Positions 61,813-64,000 of a stretch of 64,000 nt of DNA are shown in pieces (the first letter of the stretch is position 1; each line of letters opens with the position of its first letter). Made by a program: the position numbers and the translations under genes. Below the pieces are notes generated by a model. It saw only the letters and a list, made by a program, of their open reading frames with translations, had not been told where the DNA came from and did no database searches. Source of the stretch: Macrocystis pyrifera (Eukaryota; Sar; Phaeophyceae; Laminariales; Laminariaceae). Location: contig JASSKH010000001.1 of assembly GCA_031763025.1 (NCBI GenBank), forward strand, positions 26,326,118 through 26,390,117. The letters are read 5' to 3'.

Positions 61813-64000
61813 ACCCCCCCCCCCCCCCCCCCCCCCCCTCCCCCTTCTTTGTCCGAGCTGTTCGCGTGACTCCCTCCCTCCCTACCTCCCTCCCTACCTC
61901 CCTCCCTCCCTCCCTCCCTCCCTCCCCCCCCCCCCCCCCCCCCCGCCCTCTGCCTCTTCCCCCTCTCCGTAGGCGAGGACGGCCGCGGGGAAGATGCTTT
62001 CGCCCGAGGATTGCACTTCTCTCATCGAAGCATTCACGGAGCAGCAGATTCTGAACCACGTCCGCTCGCTTGACACCGGCATGCATCTCAGTCAGGAACG
62101 CATTCAGGTGGGACGGGCAACGACCTTAACCGACACCACTCTGTGTGTGTGTGTGTTTTTTTTTTGTGCTCGTACTGTTTACTCCGGTTTTGTCGGCGTC
62201 TTTGGCGTGTTTTTCTCGCACTTTTCGTTGCCCCGGAAAGCCGTTCGATTTTTATTCTGTTTTGTTTTTCATGTTTCAGTTCGTCTTCTCAGTGTTTCTG
62301 TTTCTTTTTTTATTGTTGTTTTTTGTTTTTTCCTTGTTATCAAAAGCCTTTCTCTGTTTTTTTTTTTGCTGTTTTTTCGCTACTTCAGTGTTTGCTTTTT
62401 TCTGTTTGTGTTTTGTGTTTTCTTTTTTTCTCCTCGAACGGGCATTGCGTTTGTGTTCAAGTGTGTGTGTGTGTTTTTTAGCACATTTTCCTTGATACGT
62501 TTAATCCTGCGCGAAGCTTTTTGACAATGTATCAACCCTCGTGCCTCGACGTTCTGTATGTTCCTGTGCCTTTTTGTTTTGCAGGGGGCGGCCGGTGCCG
62601 TCCTGACGAAGCTCAGGGAGTCTCAGTTCGGCTGGGTGTTCAACGACCCCGTGGACCCCGTCCACCTTAACCTGCCAGATTACTTCGAGGTGAAGGAACA
62701 TGCGCCAGGACGGAACGGTTTTTATTGATGGAATGGTCTGTTGGTGACATGGTGACATGGTTGGTTGCTTTTGGTTGGCTTGTTGGTTGGTTAGTTTGTG
62801 GGATGGTCAGCTGGCGGGGGATGGTTGATGCGAATGGTTGATTGATTGGTTAATTGGGTGGTTTTTAGGTTTGTTGGTTGATGTGGTTTTTTAGGTTTGT
62901 TTGTTGGTTGGTTGGTTGGTTGGTTAGTTGGTTGGTTGGCTGATGGGTCGGTTTGTTCGCTGTGTCGGTTCGCTGTTCGTTTTTTGTCGGTTGGGAGCGT
63001 GGCGAGGGAATTTGTGGCGGAGCTTCTGTTGGTTGAGTTCGGTTGACTTGATTGGTTTGCTGGCAACTATCTGCTGTGTTTCGTGTCCCGCTTTTTCACC
63101 TTTCGTTTCTTTTCTTCGGCTGTCTCAGATCATCACGCACCCGATGGACCTCGGAACCATCAACCGCAAGCTGGCGAAGGAGGGGTCGGGGGGCTACCTC
63201 GAGCACGAGGAGTTTGCGGCGGACGTGCAGCTTGTGTTCGACAACGCGATGACGTACAACGGGCCGGTGAGTGGGCGAACAACGCGACGCTACCTTCTTC
63301 TTTTGCCCGCGATGCGATCGCCTTGTGACTTGGCGACGATGTTCAGGGAGCAGGGAGGAAAAGAGGGAGTTGTAGTGGGAGGGGGGGGGGGGGGGGGGGG
63401 GGCGTTTGGTTGGTGTTGGTAATGGTGGTATTCGTATTGATGCTGATGGTGTGGGTGGTGGTATTCGTGTTATGCTGACGGTGTTGGTGGCGGCGTTGAT
63501 ACTGGTGTTGACGATGTTGATGCCGTTGTTGTGGGTTAGGGTGTTGGGGTTGGGTTGGCGGTGTTGGTGCTGGGGTTGGTATTGGTGTTGGGTGACGCCT
63601 TTTAGGCCGATGCTTTTTTGGCTGGGTGTTGGGTTTTTTTGTTTGCGGTGGCATGTTCGTCTTTGCTGGCTTCTGCTGAAGTTGTCCATTTATGTGCCGC
63701 TGCTGTTTACGCTGTGGCTGCAGGAGAGCGAGGTGTACCCTGTGGCGGAGAGGATGAAGAAGGATTTCAAAAGGGACTGGGCGCAGGTGAGTTCACCTAT
63801 TAGACCTACGTATACACCAGGTACCTGGTGTCGTAGAGTAGGCGTTTACCTTGTACCAGCAGTTTATGAGCAGAAAATGGTGGTTTAACCTTTTCGCGAC
63901 CACGTTCTGTTTTTTCTTTATTAGTAGTCTTTCTTGGTGCTGTCTGATTTTGCGATGCTGCATGCGGGTTGTTTTCGTCCGGTATTTTTTGTTGGATAAT
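38541..64000 (+). CDS. CBP/p300-type histone acetyltransferase gene (16 exons seen, 3' part beyond window)
   Basis: The product would be a nuclear transcriptional co-activator that acetylates histones and docks activators. Reconstructed coding exons run 38931-39765, 40567-41313, 43474-43599, 50419-50565, 51731-52798, 54256-54408, 55164-55292, 55525-55735, 58162-58520, 59210-59280, 60217-60775, 61483-61521, 61973-62107, 62585-62689, 63129-63266 and 63724-63786. All donors are GT and all acceptors AG. They encode Q/S/A/G-rich linkers, KIX (exons 3-4), TAZ finger (exons 5-7) and bromodomain (exons 13-16). KIX plus TAZ plus bromodomain together is diagnostic of CBP/p300. PHD, HAT, ZZ and any second TAZ should follow outside. 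Six frame breaks occur, all in CAG or G runs. The longest intron is 6.8 kb, and introns host many repeats. The upstream non-coding exon limit (38541) is inferred. Confidence 0.9.
38931..39765 (+). CDS. CBP-type gene, coding exon 1: low-complexity N-terminus
   Basis: The first in-frame ATG is 38931 ([14 protein letters not shown]). The same frame is open back to 38667 without an ATG and looks coding ([14 protein letters not shown]), so an upstream start through another exon is possible. A CAG run (39072-39116) gives a Q tract. After it the plausible protein ([17 protein letters not shown] ... [10 protein letters not shown]) continues one frame over, implying an indel in the repeat or a missed micro-intron. 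The donor is CAG|GTAAGG at 39765/39766, phase 0. Confidence 0.7.
40567..41313 (+). CDS. CBP-type gene, coding exon 2: glutamine-rich
   Basis: The acceptor is TTTTTGTCTGCAG|GTTGG and the donor CAACAC|GTGAGT. It has 249 codons with no frame break, starting [13 protein letters not shown]. Glutamine tracts cover about 40726-40950 and 41155-41220, with CAG/CAA interruptions and a few His and Leu. Such tracts are usual linkers in co-activators. Intron 1 (801 bp) holds T-runs only. Confidence 0.85.
42139..42372 (+). repeat. GATC-family copy in intron 2
   Basis: TGATCTAGATGATCTAGCTC, GGATCTATCTGTGGTGCAG, TACAGATCCAAGCCAG, GGATCCCTCTCGGCAAC, GATCTAGGTCATCAAGTGGG. It is in standard orientation. Confidence 0.82.
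42740..42835 (+). mobile_element. IR-1 copy in intron 2
   Basis: TTACGGGTCTATAG (shortened G-run) ... CTATGGTCCCCCGTAA. It is followed 8 bp later by a second copy. Confidence 0.88.
42844..42949 (-). mobile_element. IR-1 copy in intron 2, second of a pair
   Basis: TTACGGGGGTCCATAG ... CTATGGACCCCCCGTAA, the GTTAAC arm variant, opposite in orientation to its neighbour. The 8-bp spacer TATTGTTA resembles the IR-1 interior (AATATTGTTA), so the pair may be a rearranged nested insertion. Confidence 0.9.
43474..43599 (+). CDS. CBP-type gene, exon 3: first half of KIX domain
   Basis: The acceptor is TTTTCCCCTCAG|GCGACT and the donor ATACAGAAG|GTGCGG; 42 codons, phase 0 at both ends. The residues [18 protein letters not shown] then RPEWIQK match helix 1 and the following turn of KIX domains of the kind found in plant and stramenopile HAC/MED15 proteins. 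KIX binds activator peptides. The rest of the domain lies 6.8 kb downstream in exon 4. Confidence 0.88.
44029..44123. mobile_element. IR-2 copy in intron 3, near-perfect hairpin
   Basis: AAACCCTTTTAGTATCGCAG / CTGCGGTACTGAAAGGGTT (inverted) and CCCGATTTGGGGACAAAC / TTTGTCCCCAAAACGGG flank TCTAATTCCAAGTGA. It is the best IR-2 reference, about 95 bp. Confidence 0.88.
44853..44957 (+). mobile_element. IR-1 copy in intron 3
   Basis: TTACGCGGGACAATGG ... CTATGGTCCTCCGTGA. Both ends are diverged, so this is an older copy. Confidence 0.85.
45925..46255. repeat. GTATCGTATCGGTTACTGC minisatellite in intron 3
   Basis: Irregular units of about 30-45 bp built from TTATCGGTATCGTATCGG and TTACTGCCTTTG / TTACTACTTTC. 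All three forward frames stay open (VSYRLL-type repeats), but this is a simple consequence of the repeat. Confidence 0.88.
46895..47085 (-). repeat. GATC-family copy in intron 3
   Basis: GGGTTGGATCTGTGCTGTAC and GGATGATCTGTAGATGATC in reverse orientation. A duplicated GATCTGACAGCAGATAGATA lies at its end. A TACCTGGTG lies inside the palindromic core. Confidence 0.75.
47110..47224 (+). mobile_element. IR-1 copy with a GCCTGGT insertion
   Basis: TCACGGGGGTGCCATAG ... CTATGCTCCCCCGTAA. In AGTAAATGCCTGGTAGGACG, the seven bases GCCTGGT interrupt the usual AGTAAATAGGACC. This is a CCTGG-TA insertion at a second, independent TA. Confidence 0.9.
47285..47570. repeat. two diverged ~100-bp direct repeats
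   Basis: GCGAGAGCTTATGCAACTCC...GATTATTAATAGT (47292-47388) and GCGAAAGCTTTGTGCAACTC...GTTATTAATATTAATAG (47467-47565) are clearly related. Confidence 0.75.
48204..48299. mobile_element. IR-2 copy in intron 3
   Basis: TGACCCTTGTTAGGACTGCA / TTGCGTTCCTAAAAAGGGTTA and CCCGTTTTGAGGACAG / TTTGTCCCCAAAACGGG flank AGTCAAATTTTAAGTGA. It sits inside GATC-family DNA. Confidence 0.82.
48300..48555 (-). repeat. GATC-family copy with (GATCT)n end
   Basis: GTTTGGATCTGTACTACACA and GTAGATGATGGATCTGC, ending in GATCTGATCT repeats at 48508-48550. The piece at 47915-48010 (GACAGATCAAATATTCCC) may be its other side, split by the IR-2 insertion and other DNA. Confidence 0.75.
48890..49260 (-). other. unassigned GC-richer open stretch in intron 3
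   Basis: A 122-codon minus-strand open frame ([17 protein letters not shown]) occurs in DNA richer in CG than the rest of the intron. No domain is recognised. It could be a captured gene or transposon fragment. Confidence 0.3.
50419..50565 (+). CDS. CBP-type gene, exon 4: second half of KIX domain
   Basis: The acceptor is CTCGTCAAAAAG|GTGCCT and the donor GAGCTAAG|GTCGGT; 49 codons, phase 0. [19 protein letters not shown] and [15 protein letters not shown] form KIX helices 2 and 3, continuing directly from exon 3. The combined domain is about 80 residues, as expected. The remainder ([10 protein letters not shown]) starts a linker. Confidence 0.9.
50915..51125. repeat. TCTTG pentanucleotide tract in intron 4
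   Basis: Strand-asymmetric DNA of TCTTGTCTTGTC units broken by GTTGCGG and GTGGTG. It makes open frames in several registers without coding content. Confidence 0.88.
51731..52798 (+). CDS. CBP-type gene, exon 5: glycine-rich linker leading into TAZ
   Basis: The acceptor is ACCATAACAG|CAGCAG (one of three tandem CAGs) and the donor GACCGGAAG|GTGAGA. Plausible protein is [20 protein letters not shown], then a one-base shift near 52105 ([16 protein letters not shown] ... [15 protein letters not shown]). A second shift lies near 52485 in a G-run ([16 protein letters not shown]) and a third near 52615 ([14 protein letters not shown]). It ends with [13 protein letters not shown], the lead-in helix of the TAZ domain. 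Each break coincides with G or GGC repeats. Confidence 0.72.
53398..53738 (+). repeat. GATC-family copy interrupted by IR-1, intron 5
   Basis: The left part 53398-53517 ends GCGCTAGGTCATCTA. The right part 53622-53738 resumes TATAGAGTATATATACGGC and CGACCCGGCAACATGAGC. Joined, it reads like the other family members. Confidence 0.85.
53518..53621 (+). mobile_element. IR-1 copy inside a GATC-family element
   Basis: TTACGGAGAACCGTAG ... CTATGGTCCCTCGTAA, with TA duplicated on both sides. Confidence 0.92.
54256..54408 (+). CDS. CBP-type gene, exon 6: TAZ zinc finger, first half
   Basis: The acceptor is GACGCCTCTGCAG|GCC and the donor CAGTGTCAC|GTGCGT; 51 codons, phase 0. [19 protein letters not shown] continues the TAZ helix from exon 5. 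Zinc site 1 is H-x3-C-x6-C-x5-C (HASKC, QC, HC). Zinc site 2 starts with HIAEC and QQC. TAZ fingers bind transactivation domains. The short loop in site 1 resembles TAZ2-type spacing. Confidence 0.93.
55164..55292 (+). CDS. CBP-type gene, exon 7: TAZ zinc finger, second half
   Basis: The acceptor is CCTCCGCTGTAG|ATTCCC and the donor GTCCAG|GTGATA; 43 codons, phase 0. [17 protein letters not shown] supplies the last ligand of zinc site 2. HYHRC with CKDLKCAVC completes site 3 (H-x3-C-x4-C-x2-C). All twelve ligands of a TAZ domain are therefore present over exons 6 and 7. The tail reads [14 protein letters not shown]. Confidence 0.92.
55525..55735 (+). CDS. CBP-type gene, exon 8: linker
   Basis: The acceptor is CGTCTTATATTAG|GAGGCA and the donor CCGCAACAG|GTAGGC. 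It reads [20 protein letters not shown] and [15 protein letters not shown]. After a G-run near 55620-55645 it shifts frame to [20 protein letters not shown]. Both ends are phase 0 only if that one-base shift is accepted. Confidence 0.65.
56474..56581 (+). mobile_element. IR-1 copy in intron 8
   Basis: TTACGGGGGGGGGATAG ... CTATGGTCCCCCGTA. The G-run is expanded as at 32803. Confidence 0.88.
56600..56660. mobile_element. IR-2 half copy in intron 8
   Basis: GTTAAGCCCTGTAGGACTC and GGGACAAATTACTTGGAATTG match one arm plus centre, in order. No second arm is visible. Confidence 0.5.
56707..56795. mobile_element. IR-3 hairpin in intron 8
   Basis: CTCTGACCGGAAATATAAGC and GGCCTTGTATTTCCGCCCAG are inverted arms of about 22 bp separated by about 30 bp. 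Related single arms occur at about 20045, 35315, 40115, 42570, 49930 and 56886. Confidence 0.65.
57685..57787 (+). mobile_element. IR-1 copy in intron 8, left end decayed
   Basis: It begins CTGGGGACCATTTGTAAAAT and ends CTATGGTCCCCCGTAA. The interior TATATTTACCTATTTTTACT is typical. Confidence 0.82.
58162..58520 (+). CDS. CBP-type gene, exon 9: glutamine/alanine tract
   Basis: The acceptor is GGTCTTGACAG|GCACGC and the donor CATCAG|GTATAA. It encodes [13 protein letters not shown], then, after a one-base slip inside the CAG run (about 58207-58260), [12 protein letters not shown]-type sequence ending [12 protein letters not shown]. It is almost entirely CAG with GCG interruptions, a likely site of repeat-length variation. 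Confidence 0.75.
58645..58880 (+). repeat. GATC-family copy in intron 9
   Basis: TTAGGTCATCTAGATCC, GCAGGATCTATATGGTGC, AACCCAAGTCAGGAAACC, GGCTCCCACGCGGCAAC, AGATCAGGGATCTATCTGCC and TGTAGATCATGGAGG. Confidence 0.85.
59210..59280 (+). CDS. CBP-type gene, exon 10: small linker exon
   Basis: The acceptor is GTCTCATGGGCAG|GGGTCG and the donor CGTACCAC|GTGAGG; 71 nt, [20 protein letters not shown]. It begins in phase 0, matching exon 9. It ends in phase 2, which is exactly what exon 11 needs, and this mutual fit is the main support. It is the only junction seen that is not phase 0. Confidence 0.6.
59300..59490. repeat. CCGGCAC-rich repeat related to 57300-57420
   Basis: CTCCGCACACTACCACCCTGG...GGCAACCGGCACTA is related to CTCCGCACACTTATCACGCTGG...GGCAACCGGCACTA at 57312-57402. 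Confidence 0.65.
59493..59597 (+). mobile_element. IR-1 copy in intron 10
   Basis: TTACAGAGGACCATAG ... CTATGGCCCCCCGTAA, with TA on both sides. Confidence 0.9.
59931..60035 (-). mobile_element. IR-1 copy in intron 10, GTTAAC variant
   Basis: TTACGGGGGTCCATAG ... CTATGGACCCCCGTAA. The arms are almost perfectly paired, so it is likely a young copy, about 180 bp upstream of exon 11. Confidence 0.92.
60217..60775 (+). CDS. CBP-type gene, exon 11: glycine/alanine region and 43-residue polyQ
   Basis: The acceptor is CACACCCGTCAG|CTCTAA, where one base completes the codon from exon 10. The donor is [34 protein letters not shown] is followed by [18 protein letters not shown] and 43 uninterrupted Gln (60422-60550). 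A mixed QAQ/QLQ tract follows, then [20 protein letters not shown]. The frame is intact throughout. Confidence 0.85.
61256..61287. repeat. poly-C run in intron 11
   Basis: About 32 C residues preceded by TGCG. Proline-rich open frames through it are artefacts. Confidence 0.9.
61483..61521 (+). CDS. CBP-type gene, exon 12: 39-nt micro-exon (candidate)
   Basis: The acceptor is TTTCGTGTGGCCAG|ATGGTG and the donor CCGGAC|GTGAGT. The 13 codons [13 protein letters not shown] keep phase 0 with both neighbours. It is supported only by splice signals and frame, so it could be skipped without breaking the protein. Confidence 0.55.
61761..61838. repeat. 52-nt poly-C then A then 25-nt poly-C, intron 12
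   Basis: An exceptionally long C homopolymer is followed by CCCTCCCTCCCTAC-type repeats (61870-61925) and another C-run (61926-61944). It ends about 30 bases before the exon 13 acceptor. Confidence 0.95.
61973..62107 (+). CDS. CBP-type gene, exon 13: region before bromodomain
   Basis: The acceptor is CCCCTCTCCGTAG|GCGAGG and the donor CGCATTCAG|GTGGGA; 45 codons, phase 0. [20 protein letters not shown] and [15 protein letters not shown] resemble the S-L-x-x-x-F-T-x-x-Q-x-x-x-H segment in plant and stramenopile HAC proteins (recollection). Confidence 0.85.
62585..62689 (+). CDS. CBP-type gene, exon 14: bromodomain, helix Z and ZA loop
   Basis: The acceptor is TTTGTTTTGCAG|GGGGCG and the donor TACTTCGAG|GTGAAG; 35 codons, phase 0. 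[19 protein letters not shown] followed by [11 protein letters not shown] is the canonical bromodomain ZA region (F-x-x-P-V-D ... L-N-L-P-D-Y). The bromodomain binds acetyl-lysine. Confidence 0.95.
63129..63266 (+). CDS. CBP-type gene, exon 15: bromodomain, helices A-B with acetyl-lysine Asn
   Basis: The acceptor is TCGGCTGTCTCAG|ATCATC and the donor GGGCCG|GTGAGT; 46 codons, phase 0. [19 protein letters not shown] then [18 protein letters not shown]. The Asn in TYNGP is the conserved acetyl-lysine-contacting residue, so the fold looks functional. Confidence 0.96.
63381..63402. repeat. poly-G run and GGTGTTGGT tract in intron 15
   Basis: A G-run is followed to 63590 by GGTGTTGATGTTGGT-like G/T repeats. 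Confidence 0.85.
63724..63786 (+). CDS. CBP-type gene, exon 16: bromodomain, helix C
   Basis: The acceptor is ACGCTGTGGCTGCAG|GAGAGC and the donor GGCGCAG|GTGAGT; 21 codons, phase 0. [19 protein letters not shown] closes the bromodomain. The gene must continue to the right: the exon ends with a strong donor, and 63787-64000 is intron with an ACCAGGTACCTGGT palindrome at 63813-63826. Confidence 0.94.

Noticed and set aside
61549-62086. Proline-rich and glycine-rich open frames
   Set aside because: They are generated by poly-C/poly-G runs in intron 12.

Overview
This is eukaryotic nuclear DNA. It has spliced genes with long GT-AG introns, glutamine-rich coding exons with long CAG runs, very long homopolymers, and a dense load of retrotransposons and short inverted-repeat elements. 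The spliced gene, the copia element with a glutamine-rich Gag, and the overall texture suggest a stramenopile, most likely a brown alga. That placement is inference; no rRNA or marker gene is present to confirm it.

Layout. (1) 1-2654, minus strand: the 5' half of a Ty1/copia LTR retrotransposon (Gag with a CCHC knuckle, aspartic protease, start of integrase), cut by the left window edge. Its three domains lie in three frames. (2) About 3.5-8.1 kb, minus strand: a decayed non-LTR retrotransposon (LINE-A) with a YLDD reverse transcriptase and a 450-bp (ACT)n tail. (3) 8-14.9 kb: repeat-rich DNA with no supported host gene. (4) 14.96-19.3 kb, plus strand: a second, unrelated non-LTR element (LINE-B) with an apurinic-type endonuclease and reverse transcriptase. 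It carries an internal inversion of about 0.94 kb, a 187-bp tandem duplication and a mutated catalytic box. (5) 19.3-38.5 kb: intergenic DNA packed with short repeats. (6) 38.5 kb to the right edge, plus strand: one large gene for a CBP/p300-type histone acetyltransferase. I reconstruct 16 exons by hand. They encode low-complexity Q/G/S/A-rich regions, a KIX domain, a TAZ zinc finger and a bromodomain; PHD, HAT, ZZ and any second TAZ would lie beyond the window. Its introns hold at least nine copies of the main short element.

Repeat ecology. The dominant element is IR-1, about 105 bp, with 27-bp terminal inverted repeats starting TTACGGGGG and TA target duplications. About 31 copies were found by eye. 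Other families are IR-2 (about 95-bp hairpin), IR-3, a 230-bp GATC-rich family, two tRNA-headed SINE families and two further dispersed repeats (Rep-1, Rep-2). IR-1 copies sit in the central loops of IR-2 copies several times and once inside another IR-1.

The most intriguing signal is a 9-mer, TACCWGGTA. It occurs about 15 times exactly (about 0.5 expected) and in many one-off variants. Comparison of IR-1 copies shows it arises as a 7-bp insertion (CCWGG plus a duplicated TA) at TA dinucleotides. It behaves like the footprint of an unseen TA-targeting transposon, or like an ultra-short insertion unit.
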